A stretch of DNA of 64,000 bases from Tetracladium setigerum. Lineage: Eukaryota > Ascomycota > Leotiomycetes > Helotiales. Made by a program: the position numbers and the translations under genes. The notes beneath the pieces are model-generated. The model was not told the DNA's origin, did not search any database, and saw only the letters and a list, made by a program, of their open reading frames with translations. Shown piece after piece: positions 44,546 through 55,771 of this stretch. The DNA lies in the NCBI GenBank assembly GCA_031472005.1, contig PZJY01000003.1, positions 1,240,001-1,304,000 of the forward strand, given 5' to 3'. How positions within the stretch are numbered: position 1 is the stretch's first letter; the number at the start of each line of letters is the position of its first letter.

Positions 44546-45777
44546 ATGGGATCACCTCAAAACCAAGCAGCATGGCTCCACGAAGCCAACACCCCCCTCA
44601 AAGTAGGCGACGCACCAATGCCAAAACCCGGTCTTGGTGAGATCGTGGTGAAGAATGTCGCGGTTGCTATCAACCCTCTCGACACTCATATGCTGGATGT
44701 CGGAGTATTCGTACAACAATGGCCCGCAATATTTGGTTGTGACGTGGCTGGCGAGGTGTTTGAAGTAGGACCGGATGTAGAGCGTTTCAAGAAAGGCGAT
44801 CGAGTTATAGGGTATGTTGGTGTTTGACTCTGCGAGGCACTCGACTGACTTCCATCGTTCTTAGGCATACCGTGAACTTGGTCAGCGGTCGTCCTCAAGA
44901 CGGCGCGTATGCTCTTTATACTATCGTTCAAGCAGACAAGGCAGCTATCCTCCCTGATGCGATCTCGTTCACTGATGGTGTTGTGGTACCATTTGTTTTG
45001 GAGGCGGCAGTTTGCGCACTTTCGCTTAAAGTGCCTGGTGTTGCTTTGCCTGGAGTCAGTACACCTGCTCTTGGGCTGCCGTACCCTTCATTGCAAGATC
45101 CTATCCCTTCTCTGGGCAAGACCCTTGTGGTTTACGGTGGTTCCTCTTCTGCTGGCTCAATGACAGTTCAAATCGCGGCAAATTCTGGGATCCACGTCAT
45201 CGCTGGTACGTTTTCCCTTTCTTCTCAACTCCCAGAACTCTGTCTCAGCAATATTTGGTATCTTTCAAACATGATTTAAGCCTCTGTATCCTTAATCATC
45301 TGCTCCGTGAGTACTGACCCCAATATCTCAGTTTGCGGAGCGCACAACTTCGACCTCGCCAAGAAATGTGGAGCATCCGAAGTATACGACCACAAAGATC
45401 CATCACTCGTCAACAACGTCACTGAAGCCGTCAAAAGATCTGGACACGAATTCATCGGCATCTTCGATGCCATAGCAATTCCCGAGACATTCGTCCACGA
45501 CCTTGCTATCCTTTCCAGCCTCAGTGGAGGCCACCTCGCATGCTCCCATCCTCCACCTGCGGATGTTCCAGCAAATGTCACTGCCGGAATGATCTTCGGT
45601 GTGAATGATATCGCGACGCCGGTTTGGAAGGAATATGTGACACCCGCACTGGCAGCTGGGAAGCTCAAGTGTCTTCCGCCGCCGACTGTGGTTGGAAAAG
45701 GTCTGGAGTTTATTCAACAGGCACTTGAGTTGTCTAAGGCTGGAGTCAGTGGGACAAAATTGGTAGTGGAGTTGTAG
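44546..45777 (+). CDS. Zinc-independent MDR-family enoyl/quinone oxidoreductase, 350 aa
   Basis: Predicted NAD(P)H-dependent reductase of the medium-chain dehydrogenase/reductase superfamily, close in style to fungal trans-acting enoyl reductases and zeta-crystallin-like enzymes. Exons 44546-44811, 44865-45205 and 45332-45777 total 1053 nt in frame. The GroES-like domain shows AINPLDTHMLDVGVF and FGCDVAGEVFEVGPDV with GDRVIGH. The nucleotide-binding fold shows LVVYGGSSSAGSMTVQIA, where a GGSS-x-x-G loop replaces the classic GxGxxG. The catalytic-zinc Cys/His set is absent, so zinc-free reduction is expected. All splice sites are good. No polyketide synthase is present in the window to partner with it. 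Confidence 0.85.
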
Positions 45778-47590
45778 ATTAGCTGGATTTCTGTTGGCAG
45801 AGAGAAAATAAGAATGCCGGTTAAGTGGAAAGCAAACCAGTATCAAATATCTTTGGAATTCAAAACAATCAAACACAGATTCAGAATACAGATATAATCC
45901 TTCTTATTAAGTCTTTTCTGCCTCTTTATCTTTACATAGTAGCCTTTGAGGGGAGGGGGGGGTGGTAGACCCCAGATGCCAAGACATTCTGCCGTTTAAC
46001 ATATTTGCTACGCACGTAGGTCCGGATCAACTTGCGTGGGCGAAGGATTGCGTCGAAGTAGTGGTGAAACTAAGGGTTGAGACAGCTGCTCCCAGCGTCC
46101 TGAGTGATATTGCATCAGCAGAAGGATGCAGGTAGAGGCTTGGGGTCGTTCTTTCCAGTGTGTTTCCACCTGGGTTGGAGGTATTGTAGCACCGGATATC
46201 CCTTAGGGTTAATTTGATCTGATGCTGTTTGGGTGACTTGTGCGAAGACTTCGGGTTTGCTTGTCTCCCCTAAGGGTTTGACTTCTGAATTGATGTAAGG
46301 GCATGCTTCATAGTAGTACAGCTTTCGATGCAGTCGATTTTAGCATGTTTGCTGTCGGAAGACTAAGCATGCCGGTGAGTTATAAAGGATCACTAACCGG
46401 AGGGGTACTATTCTTGATTCTTGTTATGTCCAGAGAGTAGAAGGATGGTGGCCTGGGGAGTGGTTATATACACTCAAAAGCGGCGGTTCACGTGACCGTT
46501 GTGTTGGTTCAGCTATCACCCCCTACTCTGCCCTCCCCTCCGAGGATAATACGGTGGATCCAAACTTAAGCCTATTACTACTGTATGGGTGGTGATACTT
46601 GACAGCAAACTTCCAGTATAGAATAGAGTTAGGTTCAGGCCCACCATATTACATTCGGAGCGGGGAGGGGAGAGTATCAAAGCGTACAACAGGTACAGGT
46701 ACTTCGAAGTACAACAGAGCGTTTCACCACTCCGATGCATTACAGCGTCCGATCACTAACTACTGAAGACTATTTAGAGCCAACGATTCATGCTATTCCA
46801 GCATTTATAATGGCTAGTGTGGCAAATGCTTGTTTTGGAGAGTCGCCAGAGTGATCTTGATTCGGTAGTGGTCCCAGACGTCGTTGATGACTTCCTCGAT
46901 CGTACAATAGGTGGTGATATTCGAGAATGCAACCTGAAGTACATCAGAAACAGGACTCCTAGCAGAAGATTAGGATGAAAAATACCCTACTACCTGGCGC
47001 GCGAACAGCTCCCCTACCTAGTCTCATATGGATTCATTCGGCTGTCAGGCTTGCCCTCTTGGTAAAAACCCTCAAACTCCAAGCAAGAGCTCACATCGGA
47101 CATTTGGCTGGATACAACTCTCGAAACGAGTCCTTTAGAACGTCCGTTCCCTTGAGTTTATCTTAATAAGTTGCTTTTCTTAGTACCTAGAACTTATCAG
47201 CTTCGGAACCCCTCACCACCAACCCCACAAACTGTTGCTTGCCAAGGGCTGCTTACGTAAATTTAGATCTATTGCCTCGTGATTTCGCGTGTCTCAGTAA
47301 TGAGCTCGAATTATTTTCCTTTGTCGTAGACAAACGCACAGAAAGACATCTTTCTATTCTAGCATCTTAAATTACCTGACGTGATGCAAAATTAAAAGAT
47401 CCATTTCTCTGTGCTGCAATCGTCCCATACCTACAAATTTTATTTGGATCTTTCTCTTGCGCGCTATTTTTCTCGCATCCTTGTCGCGTAAGTATTTTCC
47501 TATCCGGGATTTATAATACAAACGAGAGATCATAGCCGAAACCCAACAATCGAACATGAATATTTCTCCGAACACGAGCGGTAGCTTAAA
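45778..47590. other. Gene-poor intergenic region with a foldback element
   Basis: Has a G-rich tract at about 45949-45963, the octamer cacgtgac at 46489-46496, and a 150-bp imperfect inverted repeat at 46524-46676 (separate entry). No gene could be supported. Confidence 0.45.
46524..46676. mobile_element. Foldback/MITE-like element with ~62-bp imperfect terminal inverted repeats
   Basis: The left arm (about 46524-46585) and the reverse complement of the right arm (about 46614-46676) align along their whole length. Examples are tactct at the outer ends, ccctcccc, taatacggtgg against taatatggtgg, and a ctatt-ac/tactg inner end. Many mismatches are C/T or G/A transitions. The central spacer is about 28 bp. 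No coding capacity. I did not see a clear target-site duplication. A miniature inverted-repeat transposon relic or a large hairpin are both possible. Confidence 0.55.
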
Positions 47591-48868
47591 ATGCTCGATA
47601 CAAAATTGCTCAACAAGGGTTGCAAATATGGTAGAGTTACAGTATGTACGAATCTGCGACAGAAGATGAACATTGTAGGACAGGTGCTAATGAGTGGAAT
47701 TGAGCATAGAATTCACATCGACCGAATTCACTTCTGTCAACCCTTTGTAGCACAGGAACTGGCAATACCTTGCCAGTCTGCAGTACAGATAGTGCCATCC
47801 TACCGATACCCAATGAATGCCTTGCCTCAACAGATACCAACAGTGTCAAACCAACATCAGCCGTTTCCACCTTCCAATTTAGTGCAACAAGTGGACCGGA
47901 GGGTCCAGCAAGCAAGTCCCACGCAGAACAAAATTGGTATGCAGTCTTCGTTTAACATGAATCAAGGTGGAAATCTAGGGAACATTGGGAACTCGTTACC
48001 AAACGTGACCACCTCGCCGTTGATGAGCCAGATAACTCCATCCCCTATGACGGTATTGAAACAACCGCAAGCTACTATCGTTCCCCAGGTAAGTCTACAA
48101 ACTCTTCAACAGGCATAATCTAGGTAATAACTTTGGCAGCGTCTGCAGTGTATGTGGCCAATTGAAGCTGAGTCGTTCCTCAGAAGCCTTATAATCAAAC
48201 ATGCCAGCCTCGCACACATTTCAGACGAAGCCAGATTACATACCATAATGCAAGAATTCAAGCAAAGGTTTGGTTTTCGATTCATGGGAGGAATTGATTT
48301 TGTTTTGCAAGCAACTTTTTTCAGCAACAAATTGATGGACCTGCAATCTGTGCTGTTCCATGATATATTAGAGACACGGCCAAGTAAGGGAAATCAATTG
48401 GAAAGGCCCAAAAATATTCCGGATAACTGTCTTCACCACACAATTACACACATGGAACCAGCTATCCGTACCCCTCAAGCTACACCACCTCATACGCCGG
48501 TTTTTCCGACCCCGGAATGGATTAGTCCGAATAGAATCAATATGCGAGAAGGATGGGCATTGGCAAACGCTGAAGCACAAGCCCAATTACTTCGCCATTT
48601 TTTGACAAATGCAAAGGACCCTGAAAGTCTGGATCTCGTGTGGAGCATACATCAAGCCGAGAAGCAAGGGAGGGACGAAGAAAAAGAAAAAGCCTATGCC
48701 AAGCCAAAAGTTGTAGAAATACGGCAAATCACACCCGCTTCGACACGTTCTGTTGAGAAAGAGTCCCAGGATATGCAGAGTTTGATTGAGAAGGGTATAC
48801 GGGAAGCCCGCCTAAAAAGACAACGCGAATTATGCACTGAGAACCAATTGAATACTGATGGGGATTGA
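47591..48868 (+). CDS. Gln/Pro-rich protein of unknown function
   Basis: No family recognised. Exons 47591-48088 and 48140-48868 join in phase 0 across an intron with good sites (gtaagt ... ttggcag), for about 408 aa. The first exon is low-complexity, rich in Gln, Asn, Pro and Ser (NQGGNLGNIGNSLPN). The second starts with an ordered segment (WPIEAESFLRSLIIKHAS, then FGFRFMGGIDFVLQATFF). It ends in a charged helical tail rich in Glu/Lys/Arg (EARLKRQRE). The composition suggests a nuclear or RNA-related protein, but that is a guess. The exact start is uncertain, because the first 40 residues look less protein-like than the rest. Confidence 0.5.
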
Positions 48869-49430
48869 AGAGGAGAAAAACGTTCTCCGAAACGCACAAG
48901 ACTCGAAGCGAGCGCTGTGATCTTGGCAGAAATTGATGAAAACACCGCCAACCAACCGCCAAAATAGCCGAGAAGCAGAGTTAATCGATGCTAGTCAAGG
49001 TCGGAAGTCATCATATACTGATTTTTCGATATATCGCACAACAAAGGGCAGGCAACAAGGCGCGATTTTACGTGTTGGTGTTGGGGTAGATATTCGTTAC
49101 CAATGGAACAAAACTGACGAAGGGATGGTCAGCGCGGGAGAACCAACGAAGGGGTGGTCAGCCCGGAAGGAACCAACCAAAATGCAAATTGCATTCCAGA
49201 TTCGACTTTCGACTGCTCAGATGAGACTTGTCACCTGCTACGAATTGCCATCTTTACGTGAAGGTCAATTTACATTGGCTGAGAGCGAGCGGAATGTTGT
49301 TTAGTGCAAGGTGAATCTAGTTAAGAAACGACTATAAAGAAGTCGGGACAGACAGAGTCTCCTTGTCTCATTCACCAAAGTCATATCAAAGCAAGCCTTC
49401 AAGTCTGTCCCAAAGACGAACAACCGCAAA
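48869..49430. other. Intergenic region with a short tandem duplication
   Basis: Contains a 29-30 bp tandem duplication (49119-49177, separate entry) and a TATA-like tataaag near 49333, about 95 nt before the next ATG. A 123-codon frame overlapping here is mostly built from the duplication and is not supported. Confidence 0.4.
49119..49177. repeat. Two-copy 29-30 bp tandem duplication
   Basis: Copy 1 begins gaagggatggtcagcgcggg at 49119 and copy 2 begins gaaggggtggtcagcccgga at 49148. Both end ggaaccaac or gaaccaac. Five or so differences separate the copies. Confidence 0.65.
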
Positions 49431-50510
49431 ATGTCCTCCCCAAACTTTTTGAAGAAAGAAATCGCCAAGCCAACACTCTTTAAACCACAACATGTCCATT
49501 TCGTAGGAAGCATTCCTTTGTCCTCCAACACCGAAGTTTTTACCACTCTTAGCAAGACCTTCCCAGGCCGCCTCCTTCAAATCCCTGATGGAGAGACTGG
49601 CAAACGCTGGAACTTCGTAGCTTGGCAACATGAAGCCTTTGCCTCAACTCCCCATGTCATCCGCCAACTCGGTCTTGGATCTACTCAACCCGACGGTACC
49701 GAATCCCCAGATGCGAAAATCAATGTAGCTTCAATTGGCTACGATGATATGGCTTTGGAATCATACGTCGAATTCTGCAATCTTCGCGAACAAGGTATCA
49801 TCGAGCCTGGCGTCAGATTTCAAGTCTCCCTCCCATCTCCTGTCAACACTATCGCAATCTGTGTTCAACAACCCTACCAAGCCGAAGCAGAAGCCATCTA
49901 TGAACCCCTCTTTCTGAAAGCTCTCCGTCGAATTCAAGACAACATCCCAGCGGAAGACCTAGCAATCCAATGGGATCTCGCAGTGGAAACGCTCATGCTC
50001 GAGACTGGACCTTTTTCTCACCCAGTATGGGACAACATCTCTCAGGCATGGTTCGAGCCTGTCAAGGACGGCATCAAAGAGCGCTTGGAGCGTTTGACGA
50101 AGGCAGTTGATGCGGATGTGCAGATTGGTTACCACATCTGTTATGGCGATTTGCATCATGTTCATTTCGCAGAGCCGAAGGATACAGCGTTATTGGTAGA
50201 AATTGCAAATATTGTATCCACAATTACAGATAGAAAGGTCGATTGGATTCATATGCCTGTTCCGAAGGGTCGTGTTGATGAAGGCTATTTTGCTCCCTTG
50301 AAAGGACTGAAGTTGAAGGATGAGACGGAGTTGATTCTAGGATTGATCCACGCTTTTGATGTGGATGGGTCGAAGAAGAAGATTGCGGTTGCGAGTCGCT
50401 TTGTCGATCAGTTTGCCGTGGCTACTGAATGTGGCTGTGGAAGGAATGGGAAGGACGAGTTTGAGAGTATATTGAAGGTCATGGATGTTGTGAGTGAAGC
50501 GGCAGAGTAG
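49431..50510 (+). CDS. UROD/MetE-like TIM-barrel protein, 359 aa
   Basis: A single-exon soluble protein resembling the UROD/MetE-like superfamily (fold of cobalamin-independent methionine synthase C-terminal domain). The N-terminal VHFVGSIPLSSNTEVFTTLS and LLQIPDGETGKRWNF are typical of fungal members. The putative metal-binding pieces are GYHICYGDLHHVHF and, near the end, ATECGCGRNG, positions where MetE has His and Cys zinc ligands. It lacks the N-terminal substrate domain of true methionine synthase, so it is not expected to make methionine by itself. The start at 49431 follows a short leader with a TATA-like site about 100 nt upstream. Fold assignment is moderate; function is unknown. Confidence 0.68.
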   Translation: MSSPNFLKKEIAKPTLFKPQHVHFVGSIPLSSNTEVFTTLSKTFPGRLLQIPDGETGKRWNFVAWQHEAFASTPHVIRQLGLGSTQPDGTESPDAKINVASIGYDDMALESYVEFCNLREQGIIEPGVRFQVSLPSPVNTIAICVQQPYQAEAEAIYEPLFLKALRRIQDNIPAEDLAIQWDLAVETLMLETGPFSHPVWDNISQAWFEPVKDGIKERLERLTKAVDADVQIGYHICYGDLHHVHFAEPKDTALLVEIANIVSTITDRKVDWIHMPVPKGRVDEGYFAPLKGLKLKDETELILGLIHAFDVDGSKKKIAVASRFVDQFAVATECGCGRNGKDEFESILKVMDVVSEAAE

Positions 50511-50899
50511 GAGCTGGGGAAAGTGAGATATTTGGTAGACGAGAGTGGCCACGCGTCACTGTAGATATCTCTGCTAATGAACCATCTATCTAGATGGCAA
50601 TAAATGTGTGATATTAATTCAAGTCATCTAATTCCTCTTCAGTCCTTCCATCCCTTGATTTGTTATGGTTGGTAGATGGAGTAGTACAGTAGTAGCCTTG
50701 CCAACAAGGCTGAAAGCACAGACAAATTCCAACATCTGTCTTCAATCGACTCGCCCTCCCACCAAACAACAACCAAACAACAACGATGCTCCCGTAGCGC
50801 CAATTTGATTTTTTTCCCTCGCGCATATCCCAGCTATAGACTGCTCAATCAAAATATTACAATCAAAGCTCAAGAACAAACCCGCGAGCGCCTAGAAAG
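50511..50899. other. Intergenic region, no gene seen
   Basis: Short promoter-sized stretch before COG1. Nothing distinctive. Confidence 0.4.
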
Positions 50900-53276
50900 A
50901 TGGCCGCAACCACAGCAGCACCCCCTCCAAAACACTCGACCCAACACTCACCCATACCTCTACCCAAGCATTCGCCTATCCCCTCCCTCAAATCCGCCAA
51001 TTCCACCGCACTTTAACGTCTGACCTTGACGAGAAGAATGCTCGTCTACGAACACTGGTTGGTGGCTCGTATCGTCAGCTGCTTGGAACGGCGGAGATGA
51101 TATTGGAGATGAGGAGAGACATCAAGGTTGTGGAGGAGAAATTGGGGAGGGTAGGCGTGGGCTGTGGGAGAGGTGTTGTAGGGGGGAAGGTTAAGGGCTT
51201 GGGTGGTCTGGTGGGAGGCAGTGGTGGTGATGGGAAGGGTGATGGAGAGGGGAATGGGAGGGACAAGAAATGGGGCGTGGTGGCTAGGGTGAAGGTCTTG
51301 GGGATGTGTGGGGTTGAGGTTGGGAGGTTATTGAAGAGAAATAGTGGTGGTAATAAGAACGGGGATTTGGTTTCAGCAGCAAAGGTGTTGGTGTTGAGTC
51401 GATTGCTGATGAAGAGTGTTGGGGATGCGGAATGGGATGGATTAGAGGAGACGAAGAGAAAATTGGGCGGGTTGAGGAGAAGGCTTTTGAGAGCTGTGGA
51501 GAGGACGTTGGTGGAGAAGAGTGGTGGCGGTGAGAGGGAAGAGGTGGTGCAGGCTTTGGCGGCTTACAGTCTCGCTACTAGTTCTGGAGCGAAGGATGTG
51601 TTGAGACATTTGTTGCATGTGAGAGGGGAGGCGATTGCATTAGCTTTTGAGGAGAATGAGGATGGGAAGAAATCGGGCAAGGAGGAAGGTGTCTTAAAGG
51701 CGTTGGAGTTGTATATTGGGACGCTGCTGGATGTGCAGGCTTTGGTGCCGAGGAGACTAGAGGAAGCTCTGAAGGGGTTGAAAAAGAAGGCTTTATTGAA
51801 GGATGAAGCTGTTAGGGGACTGGAGGGTTTGAGGCTTGATGTTTGTGAGAAGTGGTTTGGGGAACAGATACTTCATTTCACGCCATATATTCGACATGAT
51901 GATTTGGATGTTGCACAGGCGGTGGAAACCTTGAAGGGATGGGGAAAGAGAGCTTCCGAGGTCTTGCTTCAAGGACTTGGCCAGTCTCTTGATAGTAAGC
52001 AAGAGTTTAAGACTGTGGTACAGCTGCGGACGAGAATATTGGAGATATGGATCAAGGAAGGCGGAAAAGCCAAAGGATTCGATCCATCAATCCTCCTCAA
52101 CGGGCTTCGAAACGTGGTTAACGATCGAATGGTGAAGCTCCTGGAAACGAGAATAGCCAAACTACACCTGGTTGGAACAGAAATCGAAGCAACACTCGGG
52201 TCGTGGAGAACAGGGATCACCGACAAACACGAGAGTCTTTGGCACGACTCCATGCTTGAGCAAGAAATAAACAACGGGGCTACTCTTTTCAAGCAGCGCA
52301 TCTTAGCTTGCACCCATGGAAGAAACGACTCTGTCTCTCGAGTTTATAGCGGTTACCAAACCTGGCGCCATCTCGTCGACGAAATCATCACATTTATCGA
52401 ACAACTGAAGAAGCAGAGGTGGGACAACGATCTTGAGGATATCGATGATGATCTGAGCTTAGAATCACGAGGTAAATTGTTGAGTCAGGAAGATCCACAG
52501 ATGTTACAAGATCGCTTGGAGTCGAGTCTGGAGCGAAATTATAAGGAACTGCACGACAAGATTGGGGCACTTTTGACTAAATATGAGGAAGATGAGCATA
52601 TTGGTCAAATGTCGATTTACATCCTTCGAATAATTCGGGATGTGAGGACAGAGTTACCGAAGTATCCTTCACTCCGGTCTTTTGGCTTGTCTCTTGTGCC
52701 GTTGTTGCATGAGAAACTTGCGAATACAGTATCCGCTACTGCAGTTGACGCTTTTTCAAAAACATTATCAAGAAAAAAAGTTCCAGGAAGGGCACTGTGG
52801 GAAGGAACCCCGAGTTGCCTGTTCAGCCTTCGCCTGGAACTTTCAAGTTCCTCCGGAGTCTCTCGTTAGAGATGGCGGAAGCTGGCAGTGACTTATGGAG
52901 TCCAAATGCCGTGAAGGTGTTGAAGCAGCGTCTACGTGTGGAACTAAATGAGCATTGGGCATTGCAGTTGAAGAGTGGTCAGGAAGAGACGAAAGTCGAC
53001 GACACGGATGCCAATGGAGAGGGCGAGATCGAGGCCGAGAAAAAGGAGGATGGGGATGCTGCAACGAGGAAACGAGAGCTTTTGTTGCAGTCGCTGTTTG
53101 ACTTGCTCGTTCTGCGGAATTCGCTTTCGGTAAGCGAGGATCCGGATGAGCTCGGAGAGGTTGCGAGTGGGATAGAGGCAAGAATAGATCTAGAAGCAGA
53201 CTCAAAGAAGAGGATGCAGCAGAGTGCGAGGGAATACTGGAGGAGGGCAGGCCTCTTGTTCATGCTGTTGGCATAG
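50900..53276 (+). CDS. COG1: Conserved oligomeric Golgi complex subunit 1 (COG1), two frame breaks
   Basis: Subunit of the COG tethering complex that organises retrograde vesicle traffic within the Golgi. The N-terminal LTSDLDEKNARLRTLVGGSY and RQLLGTAEMILEMRRDIKVV match the COG1 entry helices. The long middle region is helical with Lys/Glu/Leu repeats. The C-terminal part has LSRKKVPGRALWEG, PELPVQPSPGTFKFLRSLSL and AREYWRRAGLLFMLLA. From ATG 50900 the frame is lost in the run region 50921-50932 (C6-like or A4 run), and again at the CCCC run 52808-52811. The span is 2377 nt, two short of a multiple of three, fitting two missing bases in a 792-aa protein. Because COG1 is a conserved, normally single-copy gene, these breaks argue for sequence errors. 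Confidence 0.82.
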
Positions 53277-53636
53277 AAGTACTCGTTGAGATAATAATAC
53301 CGAACGGCTAATGAAACTTTCGGTTATTACATTGAAAAGCATAGCATTTCAATGCATATCATTTCAATGTAGTAACCGAATTTTTTTAATGATCTATGAA
53401 CATGTGCCATTCAAAGCGAATTCATAAATGGAATATTCCACAATCAATAGGTAAGTTATCGACGGAGGAGTAAGGAAAGAGAGATCTGAGCCGATAGCGG
53501 ACGACGATGCTACAGTAAGGTAAGATCTTACATCACGGCAGGGGTAGCTTGCCCCACGTGTGCCAAGAATAACACCGCATCTCCAAAGCTTCAAGAAATC
53601 CAACTTTTCCCACCTTCTCAACAAACCCCAGACAAC
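53277..53636. other. Intergenic region with a 3' hairpin
   Basis: Holds the inverted repeat at 53318-53380 and the promoter of the next gene. A cacgtg E-box lies near 53556. Confidence 0.45.
53318..53380. repeat. 19-bp inverted repeat (hairpin) just downstream of COG1
   Basis: The left arm ttcggttattacattgaaa (about 53319-53337) pairs with the right arm tttcaatgtagtaaccgaa (53362-53380) with one mismatch. The loop is 24 nt and itself contains another catttcaatg, a copy of the right-arm start. The arms are followed by a T-rich run. It begins 42 nt after the COG1 stop. Confidence 0.75.
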
Positions 53637-55015
53637 ATGTCAACACCACGCCTAACCTTCCTCTACCCGCATCTCTTCCGAGCCCTACGGACCGGCGAAC
53701 CAGCAGCCAAAGCCTTGAACACACGTACGCGAACCTCTACTCCACAGCATACCCGAACCCGCGCCTTCACGACTTCCAAACGCCAGCACTCGAAATTCCC
53801 CAAACGCGCCGGCAAAGCCACGGGACCATTTATACCAGAAACAGAAGATGTAGCTGAGGAGCCTCTCACGTCGACAACCGATGCCCCCGACAAGCAGAGA
53901 GAGGCCAAGTCCAAATTCCGCGAAGCAGTTGCAACCGAGTCACAACGCGCCAAAGCAGAGAAAGATGCACACTCCACCGGTCCCCTCTCAGCAGAAACAC
54001 AAGCCGCAGCTGAGCTGCCTGGTTACGATGAAGAGACCGGAAAAGCAATTGGCGTGAATTCGCTCTGGGATCAGGAAGGTGGTGATAAGATCTCGCCGAT
54101 ACAACAGGCGGCGATAAATACACAGGATACGGTTGCGCCGTTGGATAGGATATTTGAGATGCCACCGCCTGAAAACTTGGAGGAAGTCAATGCGAGTAAA
54201 CCACCGCATTTGCGGATGCCACCTTACGTCCATCATTTCGATACATATACGCTTGTGAAGCAGGTCCAATTGAGCGGCTTTAGCGAGGAGCAGGCCATCA
54301 CCTCTATGAAAGCTGTGAGGGGGCTGTTATCGGTCAATTTGGATGTGGCGAAAGCTGGGTTGGTGAGCAAGAGTGATGTTGAGAATGTGAGTTTTGCGAC
54401 TGGGAGTGGGGAGTGGGTGGGATATGGTTACTGATTCTGAGGTAGGAGACATATTTGTTCAGAGCCGCTTGCTCGGAGTTGAGGACGGAGATTTCAAATA
54501 TCAGAAAATTGAGGGACGAGACCATGAGGAGAGAACGGACGCTGTTGCAGCACGAGAATGATATTTTAAATCAGAAACTTACGCAGGAACTCCAGAGTTT
54601 GAGGGATGAATTGAAGGGAATGTTTGACGACCGCAGGATGAACGTCAGAACGGAACAGAGAGCTATGGACAGTGGTGTAGGTTCATTCCCGGCTCCTCGC
54701 CGCCACATGTTGCTGCTAACTCAACAAACCCCACAGATCCAAGAACTCAACTACAAAATCACAGTCGGTCTTAACAGCGATAGTAAATCTGAAATCGAAG
54801 GGTTAAGATGGGTCTTGACCAGAAGATCGGTCATGGGCATATTGTTCATGGCATTCATGGTATTGACGTCGCTAAGATATGCGAGCTATAGATCGCATGA
54901 AGAGGAGGTGAGGAAGAAGCGGGAGGAGGGTGAGAAGATTGATGAGCAGCACCGACATCTGCAGCTACAGAATAAAGAAGCTCCAGGATTAGCCGAAATC
55001 CTGGCTGCAAATTAA
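53637..55015 (+). CDS. Mitochondrial DUF1640/CCDC90-family coiled-coil protein, 419 aa
   Basis: Predicted inner-membrane protein of the CCDC90/MCUR1-like family (yeast Fmp32 and relatives). Exons 53637-54386, 54446-54676 and 54737-55015 total 1260 nt in frame. The N terminus is Arg/Ser/Thr-rich without acids (TRTRTSTPQHTRTRAFTTSK), a mitochondrial presequence. The domain starts at YVHHFDTYTLVKQVQLSGFS and runs through ITSMKAVRGLL. A long coiled coil follows (FRAACSELRTEISNIRKLRD, then RRERTLLQHENDILNQKL). A single TM helix near the C terminus (VMGILFMAFMVLTSLRYASY) anchors it. This architecture fits the family closely. It is tandem with COG1 but functionally unrelated. Confidence 0.85.
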
Positions 55016-55771
55016 GGAAAGGTGGATGTAAGGATACAGATCAGCGATAAATGCTTTTTGGCTGCTTGGCAATTCCAACCACGAGAATTGGAAGTTAGAG
55101 TTTCCCACCACCACCACCACATACATGCATGGACAGGAAAGTAAGATTACAACAGGGTCGATCACATTGGATCTGTGCCGCATTCAAACATTTGCAGGCA
55201 GAAAAAGAAGCAACTCTGGAAGAACACGTGACGAAGCGAGAGGCAGCCCAATCATGCTCTTCATCTCAATTGGGGGCAAATGATTCCAAATAGTCTTTGC
55301 GAACCTCACAATTCCATTTTGAGGCGTTGTCAACCAACCCCAACATTTGGAAGATGCGTCTTTCATTAAAAGATGGATTATTAATGAGCATTTCGCATTG
55401 TTTTCCTCCTGAACAGATTTGCTTCATCTCTTTACTACCAACAAATTAAAAGATTCCCTCGCTCGCCCGCCCTCTTGCCTGTGGGTAAGTTGACTATCAC
55501 TTGCAGTTTCGTCTCGCCCCATACTTTCCACGTGCATGTCAGCACAAATCCTGCCTATTTCAATCTCACAACAACACCTCCATTATCTCAAACAACGATC
55601 TGCTTATTTTCGGACCTTATACCATTTGACCTTTACACCGGTAGATTGATAGCCACCAAAGAAAAAAGTGCTGAACAACTTGTAACTCGTTCAATTTGGA
55701 ATCATCCCACCCGCATCCAGCTGCAGGTTAGCATCTCACCTCTGCTTCATAATCAAAACAGCAATCACACA
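55016..55771. other. Intergenic region, no gene seen
   Basis: Promoter and leader of the bZIP gene. Contains cacgtgac at 55225-55232. No other feature. Confidence 0.4.

Noticed and set aside
48933..49304. A 123-codon plus-strand frame
   Set aside because: It overlaps the tail of the preceding gene's 3' flank and is partly made of the tandem duplication; no domain.
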